From a virus: a stretch of DNA of 64,000 nucleotides. Within the stretch, counting starts at the first letter, position 1; every line of letters begins with the position of its first letter. The stretch spans positions 1-64,000 of the IMG/VR virus record IMGVR_UViG_3300045999_009250; one strand, 5' to 3'. Positions 43,060-53,359 of the stretch are shown in pieces. The notes beneath the pieces are model-generated. The model made no database searches. It had not been told where the DNA came from and worked only from the letters and a program-made list of their open reading frames with translations. A program made the translations under genes and the position numbers.

Positions 43060-43069
43060 ATATTTATAT
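43060..43069 (+). promoter_or_regulatory. ATATTTATAT box
   Basis: Last-base variant right after the tube terminator, 29 nt before the ATG at 43099. Confidence 0.5.
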
Positions 43070-43098
43070 AGGACAAAAAGTTATAATAAATAAAAATT

Positions 43099-43836
43099 AT
43101 GGAAGAAAACAAATTTAGTTTCCCAACAGAAATTGTAGATTTACCTTCAAAAGGTTTAATTTACCCTGAAACATCTCCTTTATCATCTGGAACAGTTGAA
43201 ATGAAATACATGACAGCTAGAGAAGAAGATATATTAACAAATCAATCCTATATTCAAAAAGGGACAGTACTTGATAAATTACTTGAATCCTTAATTGTAA
43301 CAAAAGGAGTAAATGTTAAAGATTTAATTGTTGGAGATAAAAATGCATTATTCGTTGCAGCTCGTGTTTTAGGATACGGTAAAGATTATTCATTTAATTA
43401 TGCTGGAGGAGAAATAACAGTTGATTTATCAAAAGTAGAAAATAAATCTTTTGATGAATCTCAATTCACTAAAGGAATAAATGAATTTTCTTATACTTTA
43501 CCTCATTCTAATAATAAAATTACCTATAAAATATTAACAGGAAATGATGAAACAAATATTGATAAGGAAATTGAAGGATTAAAGAAAATTAACAAAGATT
43601 TCTCGCCAGAATTATCTACTCGTTTAAAATATATGATAACTTCAGTTGAAGGTGATAGAGATAATAAATCTATAAGAGAATTTGTTGATAATTTTTTATT
43701 AGCTAAAGATTCACGTGCTTTAAGAGAATACATTAAAAAAACACAACCTGATGTTAATTTAACTTTCATAACTGATAGCGGAGTGGAGGTCGCTATCCCA
43801 ATAGGGATTAACTTTTTTTGGCCTGACGCTGGATAA
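43099..43836 (+). CDS. Baseplate hub / tail assembly chaperone (T4 gp26-like)
   Basis: 245 residues. PTEIVDLPSKGLIYP followed by VEMKYMTAREEDILTNQSYI is the well-known start of the gp26-like hub family in T4-like phages. A helical C-terminal half contains STRLKYMITSVEGDRDNKSI. Position just before the tape measure also fits a tail assembly chaperone. The protein ends 17 nt before the next gene; no sign of programmed frameshift was found. Confidence 0.8.
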   Translation: MEENKFSFPTEIVDLPSKGLIYPETSPLSSGTVEMKYMTAREEDILTNQSYIQKGTVLDKLLESLIVTKGVNVKDLIVGDKNALFVAARVLGYGKDYSFNYAGGEITVDLSKVENKSFDESQFTKGINEFSYTLPHSNNKITYKILTGNDETNIDKEIEGLKKINKDFSPELSTRLKYMITSVEGDRDNKSIREFVDNFLLAKDSRALREYIKKTQPDVNLTFITDSGVEVAIPIGINFFWPDAG

Positions 43837-43852
43837 TGCTCCTTTATTTCGT

Positions 43853-44128
43853 ATGAGTTTGTTTAAACAAATTCACGAAATAGTATTTCATGGTAATGGT
43901 GGTTTTGATTGGAATACAATTTACAATATGCCAATATGGTTACGTAAATATACATTTTTACAAATTCAAAAACATTATGAAGATGAAGCATCAGAATATG
44001 AAAAAGCACAAAACGGAAGTAAAACAGTATTAATGGATTCATCAGGTAAAGTTAATAAATCCGAATTTAATAAAACTGCTAAACCTATTACACCACCAAC
44101 ATACATTACGAAGGCCTCTAAAAAATAG
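43853..44128 (+). CDS. Small tail assembly protein (gp51 / chaperone-like)
   Basis: 91 residues. IVFHGNGGFDWNTIYNMPIW followed by LRKYTFLQIQKHYEDEA resembles the YNMPIWLRR-type short proteins placed before tape-measure genes in T4-like phages. The C-terminus is Lys/Thr-rich and disordered. Its last codons are part of a terminator hairpin. Probably a chaperone for the tape measure or a hub catalyst. Confidence 0.7.
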   Translation: MSLFKQIHEIVFHGNGGFDWNTIYNMPIWLRKYTFLQIQKHYEDEASEYEKAQNGSKTVLMDSSGKVNKSEFNKTAKPITPPTYITKASKK

Positions 44129-44137
44129 AGGCTTTCA
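44112..44137 (+). terminator. Terminator overlapping the end of the chaperone gene
   Basis: GCCTCTA (44114-44120), loop AAAAA, TAGAGGC (44126-44132), then TTTC. The second arm contains the stop codon; the U-tract is weak. Confidence 0.6.
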
Positions 44138-44147
44138 ATATTTATAA
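44138..44147 (+). promoter_or_regulatory. ATATTTATAA box before tape measure
   Basis: Exact copy, directly after a terminator and 18 nt before the ATG at 44166. Confidence 0.58.
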
Positions 44148-44165
44148 TAAATAATAAATAGACAG

Positions 44166-46907
44166 ATGCCTACTCCTGAAGAAATAAAAAAACAAAAAGA
44201 ATTAAATGATCTTTTAGTTAAAGAAAACGAAATTCTTAGAGATAGATTAAAGCTTCAATCTGAAAGTTATGATTTATCTTCAACACTAGTAGAAGACTTA
44301 AAAGATATTTTAGGTATTGAATCTAGAAGAAGTGTTTTTGAATCTGGCATATTAGATATTAATAAAAAAATAAATAGAGCTATACGTGATCAAAGATTAG
44401 AATTTGAAGAAATAGAAGATATTCAAAAACAAATTTCTAGAAATATTATCACAATTAATAAAGCTAAATTATTTGAAACCAGTTTAGAAAGTCAATTAAA
44501 TGCTCTTGGTAAACAAAAAGCAGAAAAAGATGCTAACAGAATAAACAATATTGAAAATTTTAATAAAGCTGTTGTTAAACAATATAAAGAATTAAGTAAT
44601 ATATTATCTTTATCTAAAGATGAAAGAGATCTTCGTAAAGATGAAATAAAAGAACTTAGAAATAAAATATATACCAATGAAAAACTAATAGAAAGTAATT
44701 TTAAAAATATGAGTCTTTCTTCTAAACAGTTTTATATTACTAAAAAACAACGAGAAGAATTAGAAAAAATAAATGTTGAATTAAAAAAAGAAGAAGAAAA
44801 AAGAAAAGAAATACAAAAACAATTAGGTATTTTTGGAGGTGCGTTAAAAGGATTAGAAAGAATCCCAGTATTAAAAAATTTAGGTATTGATTTTAAAGAA
44901 ATTCGTGAAGAAGCTGAAAATACTACTAAAGCAACAAAAAGTGGCGTTCAAGGATTAGGAGCAGGATTAAAATCATTAGGTAATCAACTTAAATCATCAC
45001 TTACAAATCCAGCAAACATAACTTTATTTGTTATACAACAAATAATTGATGCTCTTATAAAATCAGATAAGGCAACAGGAGAATTAGCAAAAGCATTTGG
45101 TACTTCATATAATGAAGCAAATAATTTAAGAAATGAACTTAATAATATAGCTAATTCAAGTGGAGATATTAATATTACAACTTTAGCATTACAAAAATCA
45201 TTAATAGCTGTTAATAAAGAATTTGGAACAGCAACAATGCTTAGTGGAGAATTATTAAAAGATTTTACTCAATTAACAGAAGTAGCTGGTTACACAAATG
45301 AAACTGCAGCTCGTCTTTCTAAAATATCAGTAGCAACAGGAACAGATTTATCAGATAATACAGCTAAAATATTAGGTCAAGCTAAAGCATTTAATATAAC
45401 TAATAAATTAGCTTTAAATGAAAAAGAAATTGTTGAAGATGTAGCTAAAGCATCTAAAGCAACAACTTTATCTTTAGGAATGCATTCAGGTAAATTAGCT
45501 CAAGCCGTGGCTCAAGCAAAAGCATTAGGAGCAAATTTAGAAAAAGTAGAAGCAATATCTCAATCTTTACTTAATTTTGAATCATCTATATCCTCAGAAT
45601 TAGAAGCTGAGTTAATAACAGGTAAAGATTTAAATCTAGAGCGTGCTCGTATGTATGCTTTAAATAATGATATAGCTGGAGTAGCAAGAGAAATAGCAGG
45701 ACAAATAGGTACAGCTGCTGATTTTACTAATACAAATGTTATAGCACAAGAAGCATTAGCTAAATCTGTTGGTATGACTAGAGAAGATTTAGCAGCTTCA
45801 TTAATTGAAAGAGAAGCTTTAGCTAAAATTGGATTAAAAGATGCTGCAGCCGCTAAAGAAAAATTTGATGATTTAGTTAAACAATATGGTTATGAAAAAG
45901 CTATTCAAAAATTAGGTGATGAAAAATATGGTCAACAGTTAGCTTCTCAATCTATTCAAGAACGTTTTAATGCTTCGATTGAAAAATTAAAAGAAATATT
46001 TGTTAGTTTAGCAGGCCCTATATTAAAAGTGATATCTCCTATAGTAGATATATTAGCCCCAATATTATCAGTTATTGGTGGTATAGTAGGAAATATTGCA
46101 GGTGCTTTTGGAAAAATATTAGGCCCCCTTGCTGCTGGTTATGCTATATTAAAAAGTACACAACTTGTCTTAACATCAATTTCAGCAATACAAGCATTTA
46201 TAACCAAATCCCAAACAACTCAACTAGGATTAGGAGGTAGTATTTTAGCTAACTTAGGTTTTCAAAGAGCAGTATTAGCATATAATTTAATTATGAAAAG
46301 AGAAGATAATAAATTATCAGCAATTTCAGCCTTTTTATCTCAAACAATATTAGGTAGTATAATAGCTCAAGGAGCTGCTATATTAAAAAATATAGGAAGA
46401 GCTACTTTAGAATTAATTATAAAAAATCAAATAGCATTAGCTACTTTAACTTCAAGTGCTGCTTTAACTTTTGGGGTAGGGGCAGCAGTAGCAGTAGCAG
46501 CAGCATTAGCTGGATATGCTGTTATGAAAGCTGTAGCAGCAGATGATTTAATATCATCACCTGAAGGATATGGTAAACGCACATTATTAGCACCAGAAGG
46601 TGCAATAGCGTTAAACGATAAAGATACAATAATAGCTGGTACTGATTTAGGAGGCAATAAATCATCTTCTCCATTATCACAACCAATTAATAATAATAAA
46701 ATAAACAAACCAATAAATCCACCACCACTAACTATTGATTATAATAAAATGGCAGCAGCCGTAGCAATATCAATAGCTAAAGAAATAAATAACAGACCAG
46801 TTCAAGTTTCAGTAGAAATGGATGGTGAAAAAGTAGCTAAAGGTGTAGGTAATAACTCAACTAAATTTAGTAATTCTATGAGCACAAATACTTTTCAAGT
46901 TCAATAA
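44166..46907 (+). CDS. Tail tape-measure protein (gp29 role)
   Basis: 913 residues. The first ~230 are a Lys/Glu-rich coiled coil (KKEEEKRKEIQKQLGIFGG). Residues ~280-560 are helical. Hydrophobic, membrane-active segments lie at ~615-665 (AGPILKVISPIVDILAPILS) and ~760-790 (GVGAAVAVAAALAGYAVMK). The end has GYGKRTLLAPEGAIALNDKD, a C-terminal pattern I know from phage tape measures. It sets tail length and probably enters the inner membrane during ejection. Gene order (chaperones before, hub after) agrees. Confidence 0.85.
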   Translation: MPTPEEIKKQKELNDLLVKENEILRDRLKLQSESYDLSSTLVEDLKDILGIESRRSVFESGILDINKKINRAIRDQRLEFEEIEDIQKQISRNIITINKAKLFETSLESQLNALGKQKAEKDANRINNIENFNKAVVKQYKELSNILSLSKDERDLRKDEIKELRNKIYTNEKLIESNFKNMSLSSKQFYITKKQREELEKINVELKKEEEKRKEIQKQLGIFGGALKGLERIPVLKNLGIDFKEIREEAENTTKATKSGVQGLGAGLKSLGNQLKSSLTNPANITLFVIQQIIDALIKSDKATGELAKAFGTSYNEANNLRNELNNIANSSGDINITTLALQKSLIAVNKEFGTATMLSGELLKDFTQLTEVAGYTNETAARLSKISVATGTDLSDNTAKILGQAKAFNITNKLALNEKEIVEDVAKASKATTLSLGMHSGKLAQAVAQAKALGANLEKVEAISQSLLNFESSISSELEAELITGKDLNLERARMYALNNDIAGVAREIAGQIGTAADFTNTNVIAQEALAKSVGMTREDLAASLIEREALAKIGLKDAAAAKEKFDDLVKQYGYEKAIQKLGDEKYGQQLASQSIQERFNASIEKLKEIFVSLAGPILKVISPIVDILAPILSVIGGIVGNIAGAFGKILGPLAAGYAILKSTQLVLTSISAIQAFITKSQTTQLGLGGSILANLGFQRAVLAYNLIMKREDNKLSAISAFLSQTILGSIIAQGAAILKNIGRATLELIIKNQIALATLTSSAALTFGVGAAVAVAAALAGYAVMKAVAADDLISSPEGYGKRTLLAPEGAIALNDKDTIIAGTDLGGNKSSSPLSQPINNNKINKPINPPPLTIDYNKMAAAVAISIAKEINNRPVQVSVEMDGEKVAKGVGNNSTKFSNSMSTNTFQVQ

Positions 46908-46913
46908 TTTATA

Positions 46914-46923
46914 ATATTTATAA
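46914..46923 (+). promoter_or_regulatory. ATATTTATAA box
   Basis: Exact copy, 15 nt before the ATG at 46939. Confidence 0.55.
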
Positions 46924-46938
46924 TCAAAAACAAATATC

Positions 46939-47226
46939 ATGGGACTATTAGATAAATTAAAAACTCAAGGAACACCATTCAGTGTAGACAATGGAGCAAC
47001 ACCACCTATTAATCCAGGTGCAACAAAACAATCAAAATTACATGCTAATGGAGGACAACCTTCATATTCATTAAATGGGAGTAATTTTATAGATGTAAAT
47101 GCAGCATATAATGAATATAGAGATGGTGTACCAAATATACTACCACAACCATCACAGTTAGATCTAAATGGAACAATACCAAAAGTAGCTGGTAAATTAC
47201 CTTATTTAGATAACTTACCTAAATAA
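46939..47226 (+). CDS. Small Pro/Asn-rich baseplate-linked protein
   Basis: 95 residues (MGLLDKLKTQGTPFSVDNGA...), low in predicted structure, with YNEYRDGVPNILPQPSQLDL. Starts like the next protein (MGL...). It may be an adaptor or plug in the baseplate; not recognised. Confidence 0.7.
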   Translation: MGLLDKLKTQGTPFSVDNGATPPINPGATKQSKLHANGGQPSYSLNGSNFIDVNAAYNEYRDGVPNILPQPSQLDLNGTIPKVAGKLPYLDNLPK

Positions 47227-47230
47227 TTAA

Positions 47231-49963
47231 ATGGGGTTAATAAACCTACTTACAGATCCAAAAAACTTTAAGTTTTATAATGGCGGACAAGGTTATACCG
47301 GCAACGGAAATCAGCCTGGTTTGACTAATATCCCTTATGGTAAAGATAGAATTGATGGAGGAAGTAGTGGCCAACCCTATATTCAAATTCCAATTCCTGA
47401 TGACATAAGTAATTTAGGAGCTGTTAATAAAGATTTTATTTTAAGAGGAGGAACTTTAGCAGTTTCAAATTCTGCTACTGATGCTTTAAGATTAACAAAA
47501 ATGTTTGGTGATCTAAAATCACCTAGTGGTTTACTATTTGCTTCTAAACAACAGATATTATCACGCACAGCTGTTCGTACTCAAGCAAGTGGTAAAGGAT
47601 TAAATGAAGGTATTTATAATCCATTAACTACTATAGCACAAGCTGGTGTAGTAGCATTTGGAATTCATTTAAATAAACAATCATTAATAATACCATATTC
47701 AGAAACAGTAACTAATAATCAACAGCCTGAAGATAATAGGTTATATAGTTTATACGATGAAAAAATAATAAATAAAAGAGGCTCTCTTCCAGGAATTAAA
47801 GGATTCGCAACTGACCCAATTAGTTTAAATCCATTATTACTTTCATACTCAGGAGGACCAGGATCTACTTTAGGAGTAGGAAAAACTAATATAAGATTTG
47901 CAGATCAAAGAACAGGTGTAAATAATTCATTAGCCAAAACTAATCCAATATATTTTTACAAGGGATCTTCAAGATCTATTGATACATTAAATAATAATCA
48001 AATATCACAAGGTGGTATACTTATTGATCCTAGCCAATCATGGACAACTACAGGTAAATATAAAATTTATGATGTTTCAAAATCAAAATATATAAATTAT
48101 ACATCATCTGTTTTACCTTTATTTGATGTAAACACACCACAAGAAGCAGGAACAATTCTTCAAAATAATACTGATATACCTCAATACACTAAAGGTTCTG
48201 ATTTTATATGGGGTAAAAAGAAAAAATTTTCTAGTAATTATTTAAATTATGTTACAATTCAAAATTCACGTAATATTGAAAATAATAAATCTTTAGAGAT
48301 TGAACGTGAACAATCCCCTTATATAAAAAATAATAAATTAGTTGACGAAATAGTTCCTGAAAATCAAAGAATAATAGGAGTTGGTGGAAGTTTTATACAA
48401 AAAAACATAAAAACAGAACCTAATACTTTAAATATAGACGCTATACAAGAAAGTGGTTTAATATTTAATGTTAGTCAATCATGGACTTATGATTCTTATC
48501 AAATAAAATCAGGTAGTTTTGGAAAACAAGATTTACCTAAATTTAATGTAAAAGTTTCTCAAAATCAAGGAACTATTTTACAAATAACTGGTGAAAAATC
48601 ATGGAATCCACAATATGATATTGCAACTAAAAATACTTCTAGTTTAACAAATAGAGTTAGTAACACATATCAAACACTAGCTTCTGGGTCTAAAATTAAC
48701 AACAGTGGAAGTTATAATAATGTATATAATTCTGGTTCTTTAAAAAATAATCAATTAATTAGGAATAATAATACTTATACTTATTCTCAAACAGATTTAA
48801 TAGATGAAAAAAATAATCCTGGTAAATTATCTTTTTCACCTGCAATTCGAGATTTTAGAGCAGTTCTAAGAGATAAATTAGAAAAAGTGTCAGCAGGTTC
48901 TAAACAAAAAGCTATAGATGCTGGTCAATTAACAGAAGCTCCAAATTATATAGATAAAAGTATAGAAAAAAGAGTTAAAATAGGTGGTTTAAATGGTGAT
49001 GGCCCTGGAGCACGAGCAGGTAAAAGCTATGCTAATTATACTAATGGTGTAGTATACTCAGGAGGAAGAACAGGCCCACTAGATGATATAAATGCACTAC
49101 TTAGCTATAAAGATACAGAAGCAGACGATACAATATCAGATTTATGTAATTTTAGAATAGCAATTATAGACAATAATACTCCTACTTTAAAAACATTTTT
49201 ACATTTTAGAGCATTTTTAAATTCAATATCAGATGCATATACTGCAGAATGGAATCCAACAAAATATCTAGGAAGAGGTGAAAGTTTTTATAATTATAAT
49301 GGGTTTACTCGACAAATGTCATTATCTTGGACAGTAGCAGCTCAATCTAAACAAGAGTTAATTCCAATGTATAAAAGATTAAATTATTTAGCATCATCTT
49401 TAACTCCTGAGTATAGTCCTAATGGTTATATGAGAGGTAATATGGTTCAATTTACTATTGGAGGTTATATATATGAACAACCAGGTATAATTACTAGTTT
49501 AACGTATGATATTAGTGAAGATACAACATGGGAAATAGGAATAGATGTTGATGGAGAAAGAGACACAAAAATTAAACAATTACCCCATATTCTTAAAGTA
49601 ACATGTAATTTTACACCTATACAAAAATTCAGACCTGAAGTACAATATTTTGATAATGATTATAAACATTATATATCATTAGAAGATCCTACAGGAAATG
49701 AATATGGTAGTACTGCTCCTGATGTTACACCGACAGATGTAACACCTGAAGCAAACGAAACGAATACAGATGAAAAAAGATTAATAAATCCTAAAATTGA
49801 AAATCCAAAATATATTCCTCCTCCACCTCAAACATCAGTACCCCCACGTTATAGTATTCCTGATGACAAATATTCAAATCCTGAATTATTTATCCCACAA
49901 AAACCAAGGAACGGATTTGGCGGCGGAGGCTTCGGCGGAGGCGGTGCAGGAGGAAGTTGGTAA
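47231..49963 (+). CDS. Large tail/baseplate structural protein
   Basis: 910 residues. The N-terminal ~600 residues are Asn/Ser-rich with several similar blocks (GGILIDPSQSWTTTGKY, then SGLIFNVSQSWTYDSYQ; FDVNTPQEAGTILQ, then FNVKVSQNQGTILQ), so an internal duplication is likely. Residues ~635-800 hold a conserved-looking part: FRAFLNSISDAYTAEWNPTK, YNYNGFTRQMSLSWTVAAQS and LIPMYKRLNYLASSL, a pattern common in structural proteins of cyanophages and marine T4-like phages. The tail GFGGGGFGGGGAGGSW is Gly-rich. Probably a baseplate or hub-periphery protein. Confidence 0.75.
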   Translation: MGLINLLTDPKNFKFYNGGQGYTGNGNQPGLTNIPYGKDRIDGGSSGQPYIQIPIPDDISNLGAVNKDFILRGGTLAVSNSATDALRLTKMFGDLKSPSGLLFASKQQILSRTAVRTQASGKGLNEGIYNPLTTIAQAGVVAFGIHLNKQSLIIPYSETVTNNQQPEDNRLYSLYDEKIINKRGSLPGIKGFATDPISLNPLLLSYSGGPGSTLGVGKTNIRFADQRTGVNNSLAKTNPIYFYKGSSRSIDTLNNNQISQGGILIDPSQSWTTTGKYKIYDVSKSKYINYTSSVLPLFDVNTPQEAGTILQNNTDIPQYTKGSDFIWGKKKKFSSNYLNYVTIQNSRNIENNKSLEIEREQSPYIKNNKLVDEIVPENQRIIGVGGSFIQKNIKTEPNTLNIDAIQESGLIFNVSQSWTYDSYQIKSGSFGKQDLPKFNVKVSQNQGTILQITGEKSWNPQYDIATKNTSSLTNRVSNTYQTLASGSKINNSGSYNNVYNSGSLKNNQLIRNNNTYTYSQTDLIDEKNNPGKLSFSPAIRDFRAVLRDKLEKVSAGSKQKAIDAGQLTEAPNYIDKSIEKRVKIGGLNGDGPGARAGKSYANYTNGVVYSGGRTGPLDDINALLSYKDTEADDTISDLCNFRIAIIDNNTPTLKTFLHFRAFLNSISDAYTAEWNPTKYLGRGESFYNYNGFTRQMSLSWTVAAQSKQELIPMYKRLNYLASSLTPEYSPNGYMRGNMVQFTIGGYIYEQPGIITSLTYDISEDTTWEIGIDVDGERDTKIKQLPHILKVTCNFTPIQKFRPEVQYFDNDYKHYISLEDPTGNEYGSTAPDVTPTDVTPEANETNTDEKRLINPKIENPKYIPPPPQTSVPPRYSIPDDKYSNPELFIPQKPRNGFGGGGFGGGGAGGSW

Positions 49964-49973
49964 TTAAAATATA

Positions 49974-50297
49974 ATGAATAGATATCAAAACATACCAAAA
50001 ACAAAAATAGATGGAAATGTAGTTTATGTAACTTCACGTTATCCTGAGGTTCCTTTATCCTCTAATGATATTTATGTATATACAACACAAGGAGATAGAT
50101 TTGATACTTTAGCTCAACAGTTTTACAATGATAGTTCTTTATGGTGGGTAATTTCTATAGCAAATACAGCAGTAGCAGGAACCGATTTACCATCAGATTT
50201 ACCACAAAACTCATTAGTAGCGCCAGAAGGAATACAAATTAGAATTCCTGCAAACTATCAAAATGTGATAAATGATTTTAATTCAATAAATGGTTAA
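49974..50297 (+). CDS. LysM-like baseplate protein (T4 gp53-like)
   Basis: 107 residues. YVYTTQGDRFDTLAQQFYND followed by SLWWVISIANT and QIRIPANYQ is the LysM-like pattern of gp53 and related baseplate/hub-collar proteins (P2 gpX type). Shorter than T4 gp53 (196), so only the LysM-like half is kept. It lies between two large baseplate genes, 3 nt before the hub gene. Confidence 0.8.
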   Translation: MNRYQNIPKTKIDGNVVYVTSRYPEVPLSSNDIYVYTTQGDRFDTLAQQFYNDSSLWWVISIANTAVAGTDLPSDLPQNSLVAPEGIQIRIPANYQNVINDFNSING

Positions 50298-50300
50298 TGT

Positions 50301-53300
50301 ATGAATATAGTAGGTGAAGGTATTAATGAAAAAATAGCAAATCAAATTGCACAGCGTCAAAAAGTATATGGTTCTATAAATAGAAACAATACAGAATTAA
50401 CATATTTAAATACTAGAAGTGGATGGTGTAAATTAATGTCTAGTGTAAGTATTGACCAAACAACACCTATTAGAAATTTAAATATTCCTGCTGGAACCCA
50501 ACTTGCAAAAAATAATGTATTATTTAATGGTATTGTATCTTATAATCCTGATAATAACTCATTTAAAAATAATCAAGGAATAGCATTTGATGGCAGTATT
50601 TTTAATACAGGAGCTTATGGTTTAGGAGGTACAGAATTCGGTTTAAGACCAATGCCTGGTATACTTTCAGCTGAAATTAGAACGGAAACAAGAGGCTCAA
50701 TAAAAACAGCAACAGTAAAAATCCAAGCAAATAATAGACAACAATTTGATATAATTGATTTATTATATATGCGTTTAGGATATAGTGTTTTATTAGAGTG
50801 GGGGCAAAGCTCTTATTTTGACGATAAAGGTAATTATATAAAAGATAATCCATATTCTTTAATGGGTTATTGGTTTAAAGGAAATTGTCCTGATCCTAAT
50901 GATAGTAGTAAACAAATTCCATTAACATATAATTCAATATTACCATTAATAGATAGATATAGATTAGCATCGTTTGGAAATTATGATGCTATATTTGCTA
51001 AAGTAGTTAATTTTACTTGGACTGTTACTAATGATGGAAAATATGATATCACAATAAAATTAATAAGTTTAGGAGATGTTATTGAATCTTTAAAAGCAAA
51101 TACTTTACTAGGTGGAACTCAAACTCAAACTACAGAAATTCAAGAAAAGAGAAACTCTAATTTACTAGAACGAGGAATATCAGCTATTGGTGAATTTTTT
51201 AACCCAACAAGTCCAATAGAATCATTTGAACAAGCCCATGAAATTGGAAAAGAATTTAAATTAATATATGATCTTTTAAATGAAAACTCCCCAGATGTAT
51301 ATGGTTTAACACCATACAAAGTAAGTTATACTGATCCAGATAAAAATGAATTATATTCACATATAGAATATTTTTCACAAACATTTGAAGGTGGATCGCA
51401 AGGATATTACATAAGATTTGGTGCTTTTTTATCCTTTTTAAAAGCAAAAGTAATTCCTAATATAAATAATGATCCAAATATTAAGTTAATAGACGTAGAT
51501 TTTAATAGAATAGGTAATATTATTTACACCCAACCATATACAATTAGTGCAGATCCTAAAGTATGTTATGTAAAAAAATCAATTTATGTTACATCTAAAG
51601 GTCAAAAATATGATTTTATACCGGGTGCTGATGATTTTATAATAGATTTTAATGGTGATACTAATATTAAAGGTAAATATGGAAATATAATGAATATTTA
51701 TTTTAATATGGAATGGATTCTTAATAAAATAGATGAAATTAAAGATAATAAAGGTAAAATATCTTTGTATGGTTTATTGGATGCTTTATGTAAAGGATAC
51801 AATGAATCAACAGGAAATTTCAACAAATTAGAACCAATAATTGACACAGAAACAAATACTATTAGAATTGTAGATGATGTAGCACTTCCAGATAAAGATG
51901 CTATATTAAAATCAAAATACATTACAGATGTTTATAAGGATATATCAACAGAAGAAGTAATATTTGATACATATGGGTATTATGCTGGAACATTAGAAAG
52001 TATTTATGGTAATAAAGTACCACATGCTGGTTTTATTAAAGATTTAAGTTTTACTACAACTGTATCACCAGAATTAGCTACAATGATTACTATTGGATCA
52101 ACAAAACAGGGATATATAAAAGGAGCAGATGCTACTTCTTTATCTAGAATGAATAATGGTTTAACAGATAGATTTAAAGAAAAAATAACAAATGCTGATG
52201 AAACAGAAGAAACAATAGAAACGCCAAAACCATTAGAGGTTCAATATAAAGCAGCTCTTACTTCTTTTGATAATTTTATTATAGATTTAGGAACTAATGT
52301 TAATAAAAAACTCCCAAACTATGTTTTAGATTCAATACAAGATTATAAAAATCTTCAAACGCAACTATTAGAATATTATCAATACGCTGAAATAGAAAAA
52401 AATGTAAAATTCGATCCAACTATATCATCAGCAAATAGTGGATTTTTACCATTTGATTTATCTTTAAAAATGGATGGACTATCAGGAATGAAAGTATACC
52501 AAAAATTTACTATTGATACTAATTTCTTACCAACAAATTATCCTGGTACTTTAGAATTTTTAATTAAAGGTATAAATCATGTTATTGATAACAATGAATG
52601 GACTACTAGTATTGAATCAATGGCTATTCCTAAAAATCCATTTGCTATTACTGGATCTAGTGAAGCAGAAAGAAGTGCAAATAGAGGAGAACCACAAGAA
52701 TATAGTACAACATCTCCAACATTTTATTACCAATCTAATTTACCACCGGAACAAGCTAAAAATAGAGCTACATTAACACGTATTTTAGATGATGGCACAC
52801 AAACTTTAGGAATTTTAGAAATATATGATGTGAATCATGTTAATATTATATATAGATTGGCTACAGTAGAATTACCTTGGAAAAATAATCAAAACGGAAG
52901 TAGTTGTATTCCAACAGGTAATTATTTAGTAAACAGTAGACAAACATCTAAATATGGTAAACATTTTTGGTTAGTAGGAAGTGAATCAGGACAATGGAAA
53001 CGAATTCCAGGATCAAATCCAACAGATAGAACTTGGGTATTAATACATACTGCTCCTAAAGCACCAGGGTGGTTAGCAGGATGTATAGGTCCTGGCCCTC
53101 AATTTAATTTTAAAAATAAAAATGCTCAAGGTAATCCTGATGGAATAGGTACAAATTATTTAAACCCTGCAAAAAATGAATCTACTGAGGCTTTAAATAA
53201 ATTAGTAAGCACACTATATGAGGATAAAGGATTCAAAATAGAAATCAGAAATGGATTTAATGTAAGTTCAACAGCTTTACCTAAAAGTATTAATGATGCT

Positions 53301-53357
53301 AAAATAAAAGCCTTAGCTACTGATGTAAGATACCAAGATTTATTTAAAGGAATGTAA
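50301..53357 (+). CDS. Baseplate hub protein fused to a C-terminal DUF5675 domain
   Basis: 1018 residues. Residues ~1-160 (NTRSGWCKLMSSVSIDQ, RPMPGILSAEIRTETRGSIK, QQFDIIDLLYMRLGYSVLLE) follow a hub pattern seen in marine T4-like phages. The middle is beta-rich. Residues ~821-985 match DUF5675: TLGILEI, LATVELPWKNN, SCIPTGNYLV, then RTWVLIHTAPKAPGW and LAGCIGPG, with His917-type and Cys929-type residues (IH...GCI) that look catalytic as in the L,D-transpeptidase-like arrangement. T4 carries a lysozyme in its hub spike (gp5); here DUF5675 may be the cell-wall-acting part. That role is inferred. Confidence 0.8.
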   Translation: MNIVGEGINEKIANQIAQRQKVYGSINRNNTELTYLNTRSGWCKLMSSVSIDQTTPIRNLNIPAGTQLAKNNVLFNGIVSYNPDNNSFKNNQGIAFDGSIFNTGAYGLGGTEFGLRPMPGILSAEIRTETRGSIKTATVKIQANNRQQFDIIDLLYMRLGYSVLLEWGQSSYFDDKGNYIKDNPYSLMGYWFKGNCPDPNDSSKQIPLTYNSILPLIDRYRLASFGNYDAIFAKVVNFTWTVTNDGKYDITIKLISLGDVIESLKANTLLGGTQTQTTEIQEKRNSNLLERGISAIGEFFNPTSPIESFEQAHEIGKEFKLIYDLLNENSPDVYGLTPYKVSYTDPDKNELYSHIEYFSQTFEGGSQGYYIRFGAFLSFLKAKVIPNINNDPNIKLIDVDFNRIGNIIYTQPYTISADPKVCYVKKSIYVTSKGQKYDFIPGADDFIIDFNGDTNIKGKYGNIMNIYFNMEWILNKIDEIKDNKGKISLYGLLDALCKGYNESTGNFNKLEPIIDTETNTIRIVDDVALPDKDAILKSKYITDVYKDISTEEVIFDTYGYYAGTLESIYGNKVPHAGFIKDLSFTTTVSPELATMITIGSTKQGYIKGADATSLSRMNNGLTDRFKEKITNADETEETIETPKPLEVQYKAALTSFDNFIIDLGTNVNKKLPNYVLDSIQDYKNLQTQLLEYYQYAEIEKNVKFDPTISSANSGFLPFDLSLKMDGLSGMKVYQKFTIDTNFLPTNYPGTLEFLIKGINHVIDNNEWTTSIESMAIPKNPFAITGSSEAERSANRGEPQEYSTTSPTFYYQSNLPPEQAKNRATLTRILDDGTQTLGILEIYDVNHVNIIYRLATVELPWKNNQNGSSCIPTGNYLVNSRQTSKYGKHFWLVGSESGQWKRIPGSNPTDRTWVLIHTAPKAPGWLAGCIGPGPQFNFKNKNAQGNPDGIGTNYLNPAKNESTEALNKLVSTLYEDKGFKIEIRNGFNVSSTALPKSINDAKIKALATDVRYQDLFKGM

Positions 53358-53359
53358 TT

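Noticed and set aside
43780-43860. Programmed frameshift joining the two tail chaperone genes
   Set aside because: The second gene has its own ATG 17 nt after the first stop, and I saw no slippery heptamer with a clear overlap of frames.
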